Below, piece by piece: positions 1 to 12,001 of a stretch of 64,000 nt of DNA. The translations under genes and the position numbers were made by a program. The notes beneath the pieces were generated by a model. It had not been told where the DNA came from and searched no databases. It worked only from the letters and a program-made list of their open reading frames with translations. The number at the start of each line of letters is the position of its first letter. Position 1 is the first letter of the stretch. Origin of the DNA: Nematostella vectensis (taxonomy: Eukaryota; Cnidaria; Anthozoa; Actiniaria; Edwardsiidae); NCBI RefSeq assembly GCF_932526225.1, contig NC_064039.1, positions 15,864,639 through 15,928,638 of the forward strand, in the 5' to 3' direction.

Positions 1-101
1 ACTTTAAGCCCGTTCTCTAACAATAAACCCCTGTAATCCCGATCGTCTTGTGGAGATTTCGGGATGTCCTTGTGAACTTCCTTGACTCCTTCCATTTTCA
101 T
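1..101 (-). CDS. IDE: Insulin-degrading enzyme (IDE), N-terminal exon, partial
   Basis: Read on the minus strand, an ATG at 101-99 (a second in-frame ATG at 95-93, and an in-frame TAA just upstream) opens a frame running to the left edge. The peptide includes KSPQDDRDYRGLLLENGLK, which closely resembles the start of the insulinase-type M16 metallopeptidase domain in animal insulin-degrading enzymes. The family cleaves insulin, amyloid-type and other small peptides in the cytosol, peroxisome or mitochondrion. Only about 33 residues are visible, so the zinc motif and the rest of the enzyme lie outside the window. The gene is head to head with SLD5 at 715. The nardilysin-like branch of M16 is the main alternative. 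The last visible bases read GT, so a splice donor here cannot be excluded. Confidence 0.72.
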   Translation of the reverse strand, partial: MKMEGVKEVHKDIPKSPQDDRDYRGLLLENGLK

Positions 102-714
102 TTTTCTCTTATTTTACAAGCCGGTTGATCAAAGGGTGTAATAAACAAAAATAAAGACCTTTAGAAGCTCTATTCTACCAGCACCCAAACGGGAAGAAGG
201 ATTTTTAAAAGATGAAGTTTGAAGATCCGAGAGAGTCGATTCGTTTTCGGGTCGACTAGAACAGGTTAACCATAAATCTTATCGCTACTAAGATTTTTCC
301 GGTCTAAACGACCAGATGTTTTTCCCGTACTTGTGACAATGCAAATTTCCCAAGCATCCTATGCTACTGCGGCCATGTTTCTTTCTTCTGGATCCCAGTC
401 CTCTCGGAATCTTATCACAGGTATCCCAGTACTACTATAAATTTTCTAATAGTCGGAAGATTTATTTAGTAGCAAGAAGAAAGTATAAGATGACATCAGT
501 ACGAATGTGTGATCTCAACTGAATAATTTCGTTTTTAACTTGTTCAATTATAAAGAAAAGGTTTAAAAGAATGATAATGGGATGCCTGTCTAGGAGTAAA
601 GGACTGGGGCGCACTCAAGTTTTGGCGCGAACAGGAAACAAAATGGACGAACACTTGATCTTGTTGTGATTGTGATGAAGAGTAAAGTTTCTTAGTTTTA
701 GAAGTGGATTAGTA
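102..714. promoter_or_regulatory. Shared intergenic region between divergent IDE and SLD5
   Basis: These 613 bases separate the start codons of two divergent genes and must carry both 5'UTRs and promoters, so a bidirectional promoter is the simple inference. I see no clear TATA box at a convincing distance from either start, and no repeats or open frame of interest. Confidence 0.5.
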
Positions 715-3700
715 ATGGATGAAGATTTGATTCCTGGTCTAGGGTCAACCCAACGAGATGACAGTGACGAAGAAATAGAAATAACGGCCGCCGAAGTGCT
801 TGAAAAGTTACAAGAGGTATACGGATCGATCCAGCTCGAATGTTGGGAAAGCACAATATAAGTTAAGTTAACTTAGCTTTAAATGTCCCTCATAGCCTTA
901 TTAACTAAAGTTTTGTTTTATCCTTGCAGGCATGGAACAATGAGAAATTTTCGCCAGAACTCTTAGAGAGCAAGTCTGATCTTCTAGAATGCATGCTAGA
1001 TCAAATCAAAGGAATGGTACGGCTTCTTGCATTGCAAACTGAAATTTTGGGAAGAAGGTATCAGGGCAGGTCAGGAGAGGGAAGCTAGATAGATCCCAGG
1101 AAGGGGAAAGGGATACTTAGCTATAAAACACGACAGAGGACTGTCTACACCTAAAAACTCAGCCCTTAATGCGCTAGTCAATTGAAACCCCCACCCCCAT
1201 TGTCCCTGGGAAGGGTGGGGCATTAGACTTTGACGCTGTACTAAACAGAGAAAAGCCCCCATCCCCTCGGGACAGCACTACAGTAAAATGCCCCTACCCC
1301 TCGGGATGCAAACTGATCAACATCAAGTCATCTAAAAGTACATTTCAGCGAATTTGAACTAATAACTATGAAGATAACATTTACCAAAATACTGGATAAA
1401 TAAATTATTTTCATCTGGCATTAGTTATAATTCATTTTAGTTTTTTCAACATTTCGCCGTGCAGCTTGCCGCACGCTGATACATGGAATAGCTTGCTGCA
1501 GACCAGAAACTGACAAGGCTTTTGCAAAGTACATTTTGTGATGTTATTCAATTGTCCCCAAGCCCCCTGGTTGGTACAAGTCTTAGAGTAAAAACTGTCA
1601 ATTCCCCCACCCCCTTTGGGACAGATTCTTGCTCAAAAGTTCTCAAAACCCCCACGTTAACCCCACACTTGCCCGGGAGCATGGGGGTGGGGTTGTGAAA
1701 TGACTAGTGCATTACCAAGTCCACAATGATGCAAAAACATAACATTGATTGTAAATAGAAATGGGGCCCTTGTGCTTTGTATCAGTATGCAGTGGTTTCG
1801 CTAAAAGATGTTTTTTTTTTGCAAAGAAAGCTCACATATCTGGGAATCTTCTTTTGGGTCTCTGTTTGATATGCAATCTTTTGAGCGAACTTAAACCAGC
1901 ATGATTTTGTTACCGCGAACATATAAACATGTTGTCGTTGTGAACAAAAACAGACAGGTTCAAGGTTTGCTTATACATTTTCTATAGCTTGAACATTGTA
2001 ACTTTATTTTGTCATTATTTTGACACATTTAGAAACTTTAAGTTTATTAAAATAAAGATATATTTAAAGGACAACTTGTTTATTAACTAGAGTTAAAAGT
2101 TGGTTTAATATACTTACATGAGGAATTTAACTCGGGTTTAAAATTCACCTCAGTTGTTCTGTCAATCGGCAAAGCCCGCAATATTCAGCAATATTCTGAG
2201 TAGAACTGTGCCCGAGTAGCCCAAGATTACCCTCCATTTTAAGCAGTTTGTGATGCCCTGTGTTATCCTTATCAAAGTTGAAAGGCAAATATTTTATATG
2301 TACATGTGAGTCAAACTCTGACTGAAATGTATCCCTTACTCACCATCATTTTTTGTTTATTTTATATACAGTACTAGCACATTACTCTAAGATCAGAATG
2401 GAAATAAAGTCTATGTATTTATTTTTGTGATTCAAGTGATACAAGTATCACCTATTTTAGCTGGAGTAATTGTTATTTGTTAATTAACTTTCTTATTCTT
2501 TTCTGGCTCAGGAGAAAAATTTAGAGAGAGTAAAACAGAAAAATCTTGTAGCAACATTCCACAAACTTGAGGTGAGTCACATTAATTGCTTGCTCATAGC
2601 TTTATTAGGCTAACTATGAAAGTTTTACTATTCATGAGGCATACTATTGAATAGAAATGAAGATGAGACCATTGACATGGTTTATTTGTATGTAACATAT
2701 TATCATTGAATGTTGCCTTGCATGGCTATTTAAATCTTATTTTTTATGTACATTATATGATAACATAAAGTTTTGAAAGTTATGATAACATCTAAAAAAA
2801 ACTATTAGATTATTTTTAATATTGTGCAAATGAATACTGTATGTTTGATTGGTCAGAGCAGAGTATAAGTACATTGTATGCTTTTGGTTTTCTTGGCTAG
2901 CCTATATTTAATGTGATTTTCAATCAACAGATAGACAGAATACGTTATGTCCTTAGCAGCTATCTTAGAACTAGGCTACAAAAGGTACTCATCCATATGT
3001 TATTTTCATGATATTTTTTCTTATTGCAATTTTCATGAATTTACTGTACCATACCATTTCTAGATTGAAAAACATGTTGTGCATATACTTGAACAAGAAG
3101 CTAGTCGTGATGCAGATGAGCCATCACGCCTCTCACCAGAGGAGTTGCAGTATGCTAAAGAGTAGGTATTTCCTCTAGGGTAACACCACACTAACAACTA
3201 CTGTAAGGCTTACTTAGACTCCTTTTTTTTTAGATATGCAGATAACATGGAAAGTTTGTTCAAAAGCTTAGTACTTCAACACATGCCACCAAACATGCAA
3301 AGTATAGACAGGAAAAAGTCTGGTAGGTATTGTGGAAGATGTTTTTTTAAGGTGGTCTAATAGTTTGGGGTTGTGACTGTTATGATCAAGATGAATTAAG
3401 CAGGAGTTGAGCCCCATCCTCACACCTTAAAACAAAAAAATTGAAAGCTTTGCCAAATTGTGTTTTTAGCTGTTATTTATGGGCAATATTCATGTTTGTG
3501 CTACGTCACTGGGTATGAGAAGGGTGTTTGTGCAATTTAGGGAGTGACATTAAGAATTTTCTTGTTTGTAAATGCTTCATTTGTGGCATGTCATGGTACA
3601 GTTTGTTATTGTATAACTTTTTTGTAGTAAATCCAATGTTTATGGCTTGTATAGTGGTGTTATGTAACTGGTAAGGTAAGCTAAGATATATGCTACAGCG

Positions 3701-4327
3701 TATGGTGTGGTAATATTAAAGGGGGTGTGTTCCATTGAGTGTTGTCTGGTTTGCATTTTAAAATTAAAGTGTGCAACCTGAGGAGATCAGCAGGTGACAT
3801 ATTCAACCATAAACAAACGAACAAAGACTGTTTCGGAAAATTTTGTTTTCTGTAAATATGCATATGAATTATAATTTATGTTGTTGCACGTCTTCATGCT
3901 GACCGTGCTTGTTATTCAGGCCCCATGCAAGTGGAGCATGATTAAACATTATTGTTGTTGTTGTTGCAACCTGGTTTAGCCCATATATATTTTTTTTTTT
4001 AAGTATCACTCACTTTTTTTTAGGTATCACTCTTTATCTCTTTATTCTTCTTTTAGTTCCAAGACCAAATCTTGATAGTTATGTGTTTTTTAAAGTCTTG
4101 GAGGACCAGGAGCAAGTGATGATTGATCCAGAGTAAGTGTTTTCCCCAATTATCACTGTTTTAATCTCATTAAAGATCATTGATTTCAATCATTTTTTTT
4201 AATTTCTTTGCTTTTGTATCTAAATTTTAGAGAGCAGCCAATTGACCTTGAAAAAGGTGCACAGCATATCATGCGGTACTCTGCTGTAGCTCCACTGCTG
4301 GCAAATGGTTCAATTGCATTGTTGTAG
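715..4327 (+). CDS. GINS4: GINS complex subunit 4 (SLD5), complete, 8 exons
   Basis: Joined exons: 715-816, 930-1016, 2512-2571, 2931-2984, 3064-3161, 3234-3322, 4057-4132, 4231-4327. All introns are GT-AG and the frame is continuous, giving 220 residues; animal SLD5 is about 223. SLD5 is one of the four GINS subunits (with PSF1, PSF2, PSF3) of the CMG replicative helicase (CDC45-MCM-GINS) in the nucleus. Recognisable family blocks are AWNNEKFSPELLE near residue 35, IRYVLSSYLRTRL near 87, the SRLSPEELQYAKEY segment, LQHMPPNMQ, the start of the small beta-rich domain (PRPNLDSYVF), and the C-terminal IDLEKGAQHIMRYSAVAPL ending in hydrophobic residues. An acidic N-terminus (DDSDEEIEI) is as expected. 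A candidate AATAAA lies far downstream at 5257-5262; a nearer cleavage site may have been missed. Confidence 0.95.
1170..1690. repeat. C-rich degenerate repeats in SLD5 intron 2
   Basis: This 1.5-kb intron (1017-2511) holds several short C-rich blocks resembling CCCCTCGGGACAG or CCCCTTTGGGACAG (around 1250-1310, 1550-1620, 1650-1690), some on opposite strands. They look like decayed copies of one repeat. I could not define ends or a family. Confidence 0.35.
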
Positions 4328-4342
4328 ATTATGACCCTGATT

Positions 4343-4370
4343 TGTTAGTGCAAGGTGGCTTGCACTAACA
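4343..4370 (+). other. Perfect 12-bp hairpin just after the SLD5 stop codon
   Basis: TGTTAGTGCAAG (4343-4354) and CTTGCACTAACA (4359-4370) are exact reverse complements separated by the 4-base loop GTGG. It begins 15 bases after the SLD5 stop, so it would lie in the 3'UTR. Function unknown. Confidence 0.7.
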
Positions 4371-6457
4371 GATCCTGTGATTTTTGGATGGTAAACTCGT
4401 GCACACAAGTTTTTAGTGGCAAAATAACCACAAAAAGTAACTTATTTGGCGCTTATGTATAATCCAAAAAGTTTCTTTTGTCAGAAAGGCCTTGTTTTCA
4501 TCTCAGATTTTGTTTTTTCTTTTCTTTTTTATTTTTTCAATATTTACTTGAATAACATCCTCCCTCAAATAAGTGCCCCTTTTGAACCAAAACTGTTAAT
4601 AAGCACCTCCCCCGAATAAGACTTGTATGGGTGCTGAAAGGGAAATGAGTGAGTAAAATGGGCCTATACAGTAATACCCAGGAGAGATCCCAAATAGACA
4701 AGAATGAAATGAGTGCACTATGAAGTCTGTCTTTAATTTTACATTTTTAATCATTATAAAAATTCTCTTGCGTACTAGAATAAAAACCGAGTGCTTCGGT
4801 TACCTGGGGTGTAGCAAATTCTCATCCTGAACTCAACTGCGAAACTTTAAATTTGATTTTATTTAAAATGTCAGCCTGATCCTTTTTCCAGCATGGTAAA
4901 TGAATTAAGACATTAAAGCTAAATTATTGCAGACAGTGATTTTTAGCTACTGTTTTCCTAATCCAATTTTACCATGGCACCAATGACGCAGAATCCCAGA
5001 CTATATTGGCATATTTACTAAATATTTGTCTTACGAAAATGTACATGTGACCTAAGCACCATGAATATCAATTGCATAAAAAAATAGTTGACGGGGAGAG
5101 AAAAAAAGAAGAAATTGAATCCACTTGAAAGGTTTGATAAAGAAATATAACAGTAATGCCAATAATTGCATTGAGCACTTTTTTAACAGTTCTTTTTTCC
5201 CATTATCTTAATGTTTTGTAATGCCACATAATTCAGTTGTATGCTGCAAGTTGTTGAATAAATTATTATTGGCAAAAAAATTATGGCGTTCAATTACCAC
5301 AGTGAATTTGGCAACGGCCAAAATAACCTCGTCCCTGTGAGCGCAAAATCATGCCCATGCACCTGTGGCTGCGGAGATTTTGCAAGAGCCAAAGAGGTCC
5401 CTGCCTCTGGAGGGAGCGTCGAAATTAGTGCGCAAATTTTTCACACGATTCCCCTGCCGGGGAAAATTAGTCCTAGCTAAATTTTTCGTGTGACACCACA
5501 GGGTACCCGCGCGATGACCAGTGCTCCTCTGGCTCCGCTACAAAAACCATAATGTTTTACATTTAAATGATACATTATAAATGTGAGGTTGTTCTTAACA
5601 TTTTCGGTCTGCAAAATGCAGATTATTCCGAGTATTACTTTTTTTTGCGAAAAGTCTAAATATTATGCTAGTTTTGAGCGATTATGCCAGAAATTATGTT
5701 ACCATAATACCTAGCTAAACAAGAGCTCCCTCCGTGCTTCTGTTTTTACTGATATTATAATAGCTTGTTTTTTTATCCGGTTTACTGGCACGATGTCGTG
5801 CAAAAAAAATGCGGACGTGACTCGCATAAATTACAAGATCTACATAATTATATTTAAGAAAAAAATGACAAAGAATTTTAACTCGCGGTTTAGTTCTGAG
5901 ACTGTCTTGGATATTTTTCATAGTGAGTCTAATGTGTTGAGATGGTTTACTTATATGCCTTTATATCTAGTATATAATTGATATTCATGAGCGACTTTTT
6001 ATAATTGTTGTAAAACATAAAATCTATTGAGCAAGCACGCTAGTTTGTGACTTCTTCTAACGTGTCCCGGTTCTGCTGTCACACATCTCGCACGATACGG
6101 CCAAAACAAATGCACGTGAGCAGAACGCCGTGTTCTCGTAGCTGATTGGCTGAAAATGCCGGCTACACGTGGAACCGATCGCCTGACGGATGGGAATGGG
6201 TTTTTTTCTTACGAGAAGGAGTACCAGCAGGCTCATAAAACAAGCCATGCAACTAACGAACGATACAGACGCTATAGTATGGGACCCTTAACCTAACGAA
6301 CAGCACATCTGATTGTAGAGCTTGTGGTGTGCTTGCTGTATTTTTCGCTCGACAATATTGAAGTTTTTAGTTCGCGTAAAAAGCCAAGATCTTGTTCACT
6401 ATCATCATCGAATTTTATTTATCGATTTATTTACCTGCACCAACTGTACCAGATCCT
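4371..6457. other. Intergenic: SLD5 3' flank and PPP1R3 5' flank
   Basis: About 2 kb of AT-rich sequence without a defensible gene. It holds a possible polyadenylation signal AATAAA at 5257-5262, a GC-richer patch at 5283-5560 that ends in a dispersed repeat, and a GC-richer stretch at 6050-6260 that may be promoter or 5'UTR of the next gene. The sequence CAACTGTACCAG just before 6452 could be a splice acceptor for a 5'UTR intron. Confidence 0.4.
5490..5550. repeat. Dispersed repeat fragment (copy 1)
   Basis: CACAGGGTACCCGCGCGATG, followed by ACCA and a nearby CTCCGCTA, recurs at 16145-16240. The two sites are 10 kb apart in unrelated contexts, so this is part of a dispersed element whose full extent I cannot define. 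Confidence 0.5.
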
Positions 6458-7120
6458 ATGATGAAATCCAAAGAACTATCAACAGCTAAAAGCGACCCAA
6501 GCATAAACTATGGAAAGAAGGATAAAAAAGTACACTTTGCAGACACCATTGGGCTATCACTTGTTTCGGTTTACTTTATACGAGACTCGTCGCCACGGTC
6601 TCTGCTGAACGACACTCGACGCAAGATCAGGGATAATTTGTACCAGAAGTTCACCTATGAACGAGCTCGCTTACTGAATTTCCTGCAACCTCTGTCGCCT
6701 AACAGCCTCAGAGATCGCCTGGAAAAGAACACCGTGTGCCTTGAAAGTATAACATTGTGTGATTATGTGCTTCGTGGAAGTGTGAAAGTTAAAAACATAG
6801 CGTACGAAAAACGCGTCTTTGTGAGATGGACTATCGACAACTGGGAAAGCCACACAGAAACTCCAGCTTCCTATGTTCCTGGATCTTTAACAGAAACTAC
6901 AGACAACTTTGAATTTGAACTAAGAATGCCAACTGACCTAGAGAAAAACTTTAAGCTGGAGTTTGCGATTTGCTACGAAGTGCTAGGGATTCAGTCCTGG
7001 GATAATAACGCCGGGGACAATTTTCGAGTAATGTGGTATGCATTCTCGAAACAAAATCTGAAAAGCCGAGATCTTTGGGACATTTTCCAAAGCACAAGAT
7101 ACGCGGGTTTCTATATATGA
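6458..7120 (+). CDS. PPP1R3: Protein phosphatase 1 regulatory subunit 3 family (glycogen-targeting, CBM21)
   Basis: A single open exon of 220 residues. Family members tether the PP1 catalytic subunit to glycogen so that it dephosphorylates glycogen synthase and phosphorylase. The PP1-binding RVxF-type motif KVHF is at residues 24-27, in the typical context KKVHFAD. A CBM21 carbohydrate-binding domain follows, about residues 79-215: NTVCLESI, the VFVRWTIDNWES strand, and LEFAICYEV leading to WDNN at about 181-184, the hallmark glycogen-contacting segment. I start at ATG ATG (6458-6463) because the frame upstream has no ATG; a spliced 5' exon remains possible. An AATAAA at 7432-7437 lies 312 bases after the stop. 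Which vertebrate paralogue (3B, 3C, 3D or other) it matches best cannot be told by eye. Confidence 0.9.
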   Translation: MMKSKELSTAKSDPSINYGKKDKKVHFADTIGLSLVSVYFIRDSSPRSLLNDTRRKIRDNLYQKFTYERARLLNFLQPLSPNSLRDRLEKNTVCLESITLCDYVLRGSVKVKNIAYEKRVFVRWTIDNWESHTETPASYVPGSLTETTDNFEFELRMPTDLEKNFKLEFAICYEVLGIQSWDNNAGDNFRVMWYAFSKQNLKSRDLWDIFQSTRYAGFYI

Positions 7121-7437
7121 ATACCTGAACAAAGGATACTATTATCTAATAGGTACTGTTAGAGTTGTCTCGATTTTCGTCATAGGAAAGATTGTTGTGC
7201 GACTCGGATAGAGTTTACAGCAGTGCGATGCAAGTTTGTTTTTCTCTGTCTTTCATCAGTAGACCCTAGTTCTCCAATCCCCATTAGGACATTTGAGGAA
7301 AGTTTTTATTTAGATCAAAATAGATCATCAGTTTTGCGAAACAAAAGTTTAGACTGGAGATAGAAACAGAGAAATGGTTTCGGACAGCCCGGATGCGTCC
7401 TTTTCTTACGTCAAAATATTCTCAATCGTCAAATAAA

Positions 7438-8630
7438 ATCTGACTTAATTCCTAGGTAAAAAAAAGCTTCCAAAAAAATATTAGTACAAATGAAGGCGCC
7501 GAAATACTGTCAACGTCGAAAATAATTGCCAATCAATTTGTGTAACCAGGCAGCGGTAATCTAAGGGGTGTGTATATGATGTACTGCCACATCTATAAAA
7601 ACATTGTCAAAAATATAAAAAGTTCAGTTAGTAACTTATTCTAGAGGTAAAGGAAGGTTTTATATAGGGAACAATTTTATAGAATTAAGATAAAGTATTT
7701 CGTTTAACCCATTGACTCCTGGCTTTTTTTGAGCTGAATTTACAAAAAAACAGACTGAAAACAGATACCTCCCCCCCTATTCTGAGTTTTATACAGCCCG
7801 TCAAAGTCAAACACAGCTGCACCTAGTCAGCGGTATCCAAGCTTTCCGACAGTGCTTTGGGGTCCCCACTTTTAATCCCTTGTCGTTGTGCTGAAGCCAG
7901 CACAAGTTGATGGTTGCTTGTATTTTTCATTAAAAATACAGCTATGAGCATATTAGGAGAGTGTCTCAGGACATCATGAAGTCTTTTGGGGCATAACTGA
8001 GTGCTTTGCTTATGGATATTTGCAAGCAAAGGTGGATTCATGATGATTTTTTCTTGTTTGGCTTTGCCTGGATGAGAAAATAATTTTCTAATGAATCACC
8101 ACAGCTCTCCTAATGCTGTCTTTTCTGAAACCAAATTGATTCCAAAATTGTTTACACTGCTATTCTGGGTCTGTATGACCTGGAATTGATTTGTTTGGCT
8201 TCTGGGTGAAAAGACTTATATAAATTTGACTTTGGGGAGAGGGGTGTTGACTGGCCCTCCCCTCGTGATTTTTCCCCTGGATCTCCCAGAATGCTTTGCA
8301 ATCCGTAAAGACATCTTCGTGGTTGTACAAGCCTTCATGGAGTGAACATTGTGTTTTGAGGCCATGGAAATGTACCTGGAGGATCAGAATAAAGGTATCT
8401 ATTTGTGTCTTGAGCTGTGTTTGCTGATCTCTCTCCCTTGTGTGGTATTTTGAGCGTTTTATTGAGAGGGGTGATTCTGCTTTTCTCTCCTTGTTCGATT
8501 TGAGATTTGTCAAAGAACCTGTGCTATTATTTGGCTTGAGAGTAGATGCCAACACCTTGGTTGGATGCATATCTGCAAGACCATTTATCCCTTAGACTGA
8601 TGCCTGAGTATCTTCATCTTGTTGTGTTTA
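7438..8630. mobile_element. Possible inverted-repeat (MITE-like) element at 7704-8707 in intergenic DNA
   Basis: TTAACCCATTGACTCCT at 7704-7720 is matched in inverted orientation at 8691-8707 (15 of 17 positions), bounding about 1.0 kb. The interior includes a 136-codon minus-strand open frame (8160-8570) that I do not recognise. No target-site duplication is obvious, and the right end lies inside a 247-bp tandem duplication, so the call is tentative. Confidence 0.3.
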
Positions 8631-9122
8631 TTTTGCATTTATGAATTTTTTGGGTTGTGGGTACTTCCCAAAGCCGGTACAGGCCGGTTGAGGGGTCAAT
8701 GTGTTAATAAATGAAGGTGTGAGCCTTAAACTAAACTGTTTCTCTGTGTTTCTTGATATTTTTTTTTTGTCTACAATTACAGTACAACACACCATTTCCG
8801 CATAATTTATCATCACTGTGAACCGTAAACAAAGCAAGGTCAGATTAATTGACTGATTTAGTAATTGCTCTTGAGAATTTTGCATTTATGATTTTTTGGG
8901 GTTGTGGGTACTTCCCAAAGCCGGTACAGGCCGGTTGAGGGGTCAATGTGTTAATAAATGAAGGTGTGAGCCTCAAACTAAACTGTTTCTCTGTGTTTCT
9001 TAATATATATTTTTTGTCTACAATTACAGTACAACACACCATTTCCGCATAATTTATCATCACTGTGAACCGTAAACAAAGCAAGGTCAGATTAATTGAC
9101 TGATTTAGTAATTGCTCTTGAG
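8631..9122. repeat. 247-bp direct tandem duplication
   Basis: The block 8631-8877 is repeated almost base for base at 8878-9122 (both read TTTTGCATTTATGA, then the CCGGTACAGGCCGGTTGAGG stretch, then CGTAAACAAAGCAAGGTCAG). Only a handful of substitutions and short indels separate the copies, so the event is recent. It duplicates the right end of the possible element at 7704-8707. Confidence 0.9.
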
Positions 9123-10019
9123 GATTACTATAAAACCTCCTTAATTAAAACAGTATCTTAATGTGTTGCTTGATTCAAGGTCTATAAGAAAACAGAAATA
9201 CTGGCCCAAATGATTTATTTTTGCTATAACTCTAATATTTGAATTATGCAAAGTTCCAGGGGTGTAATTGCTCAATTCTTTCTGTTGTAACCATAACTCG
9301 AAGCATTAGCTTTGTTAGAATGAACATAAGACCCCAAGCAACTAAATAAAAAATTTAACAGCAAGAAAAGGAGAACTAATCAAATTGCTTGCATTTGAAA
9401 CTTTTGCTTGTTGTGTTTGCTTATTCTAAAGAAAATTGTACAACTCAATAGATATAGCATTGTGTTTTTCCATTTCTAACTATGTGATCACTCCATAACT
9501 TATTAGCATAAAAAAGAGACAGACAGAACTATGTATTCATAAAAAAATATGATGGCTGGCTTTTGCACAGGAAATAGTCATCTTATCACAGCTCAAATAA
9601 ACAAAACAGGCATTATTACATAGCACACATGGTGAAATAAAGAGATCGATCCAAGCCTAATTAAAAGGATTAATTTATGATTAAAATATTTAAATGGATC
9701 TATATTTTGGGCTTAAAAGAAGGAACAGGGAATGGGGGGGGGGGGGGGTGGAATCAAGTAACCATAAAAGAAAGAATACTAAAAGGTGGCTTCTAAACAT
9801 AAGGAATACCAGTAATAATGAAAGGCGAATCTTTTGGAAATTCTTGTGTAAACAACAATGTGTAATGCATAATTTTGTAATATTTTTGCTTGTATGATTG
9901 TATGTACTCACAGTAATGTGTCAGTTATTAAAATACATAACTATTAAAAAAAATATCTTAAAACATTAGCCTGGCTAGAATATAAGTACTTTTTAAATAA
10001 TTTAGTGCTCATTATCTAT
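9123..10019. other. Intergenic, AT-rich, no gene seen
   Basis: AT-rich sequence with a G run at 9735-9750. It presumably holds the 3'UTR of the minus-strand FAM204A-like gene. No coding region could be supported. Confidence 0.4.
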
Positions 10020-11963
10020 TTACATGTTCCCTTTACTCTCCCAACGCTCTTTCTGCTCAAAACCCCAGTGTAATTTAATCCTCTTTCTCTTCTTTGCCTT
10101 TTCTGCCTGATCGGACTTCCTTTTAGAGTAATCTTTAGCTGCTAAAAGAGCATGTACTTTTTCTGCATAGTCCTGATCTTGTAAGGCATCACTGTACTCT
10201 TCAGCTTTGTCAAACTGACCTTCTTTTAGGGCTCTTTGTATGGCTTCCTCAAGGTCAGCCTTCTATGACAGCAATACATATTTGTTGTGTAAGATCATCA
10301 AATTCACTAACAGGAGAACATTGGTATCAAGGAAGTCACAACCTTACAGTAAGTCATGTGTAAACTGAGGAAATTGTTTTTTTCTTAAATCTTATATCTC
10401 AACAACTTGAGACAACTCACCTTTTTATCTTTCTGTTTGTGAAGTCTTTTTTCTGTTGAATCTTGCACACTAATTGTACATCGCTCTATAGCACTTCCTC
10501 TATCAGAAGCAGTGCCGGCCCTTTTGTTATTTTGACGTCTTTTGAAATTGCTTGGCAAAATTACTCCATGTTCTCTTAGGATATAACAGTCCTCTTCACT
10601 CTGAAGCTCTTTGAATACTGGAAAAAAAAGAAATTAAGAATTCAATAAAAGAAAGAAACAAAGTACTACCTATAATAACTCTTAGCACATAATTCAGTAA
10701 GTTTTGTTAGAGGCACAACTTGATCTTGACTTAGAAAGCACCATGCCCTGGCCCTGATAGCAGCAAAATATATTGTTTTGTTACAGCCATGTGTTCTAAA
10801 AATCAAAACCGAATTGTTTTCATAATAACCAGGTGTAATTCTCTCCTAATAATAGTCTTGCACATAAAAACAAATATACAATGGGCTATTTCTTTTTGAT
10901 ATACATACAGTATATACATGTTTTTAAAAAAAGAATCGATCAACTGAAAATTATACATTTCTATTAAAAGGAGTGTACTATAACAATAATCTGTAAAACC
11001 ACTACAAATCGATTCCCACCAACAGTAAAATATATGGGAATGTGTTAGTCCTTGTGAGTGGAGCGCAGAAGCTTACAACAGATGACAAGGCCTGGCCACC
11101 ACAATGACATCCAAACTGTTGGGGGTTTCAGTTGCCAGTGATCATACCTGGGTCTAAGGTCTTTTTCTTCAATGCTTTGACCCTTCTCTCACTTGATACT
11201 TTGCATGTCTTCTCTCTTCTTTCCTTCAGTTCCTGAAATTTCTAGGGAAGAAGAAAACATGTCAACTGCCAACCAATTTACAGATATTGCACAGTCCTTA
11301 TCATTTTTGTCTTTAAGGAAAACTTGTCTTATGGAGAATTCATTTCTAGTCTAGATAAGTTAAACTATTTCAGGTTTCAAGGGGGGGATGGAGGGGTAAG
11401 TAGCACCCCTGCACCCATAACAAGCCTACAGGTCTGTCTTCTTTCTGGTAACCACAAAGATATGTTATTGTGGAATTGATACTTCTTTAGAAAATGTTAA
11501 TAAACAGGAATTTAAAGGGGGGGGGCTGTATTCTTTTGTTCCAGAGTAACAGGTCAATCAAAATCAATAATCAAAAACTGATGATCCATTTGTTGATGAT
11601 AAGACTGGCTGAACAGTAACAAACAGTACCAAACATCTACATTGACAGCCACAAACATTTTTGTCAAATCAATAAAGATCCATAGCCATATATTTATTGA
11701 TATCTGATAAAAAAATAAAGTGTTAAATCGTTTTGTCATATGCTGCACCAGAGCATGGTAGCACAGGCCTTGCAGCCTGTAGTTTTTCAAGAAGAAGAAT
11801 TTGAGCTAGCCCGGATGTTATATGTTTGATGTAATGCATTTCTTTCATTTCCCACTGTCCTGCTCAACCTTAAGGAACCAACCTGAATCATGGCGGCTTG
11901 GCTTAGCTTATAATTTTGGGGGGGTACATGCCCCCACTGCCCCACCCCTTGCTACAGCCCTGT

Positions 11964-12001
<38 letters not shown>

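Noticed and set aside
6392..6457. N-terminal extension of the PPP1R3 protein
   Set aside because: The frame is open but starts with TTG, not ATG, and a splice-acceptor-like sequence lies before 6452; the ATG at 6458 is the first plausible start.
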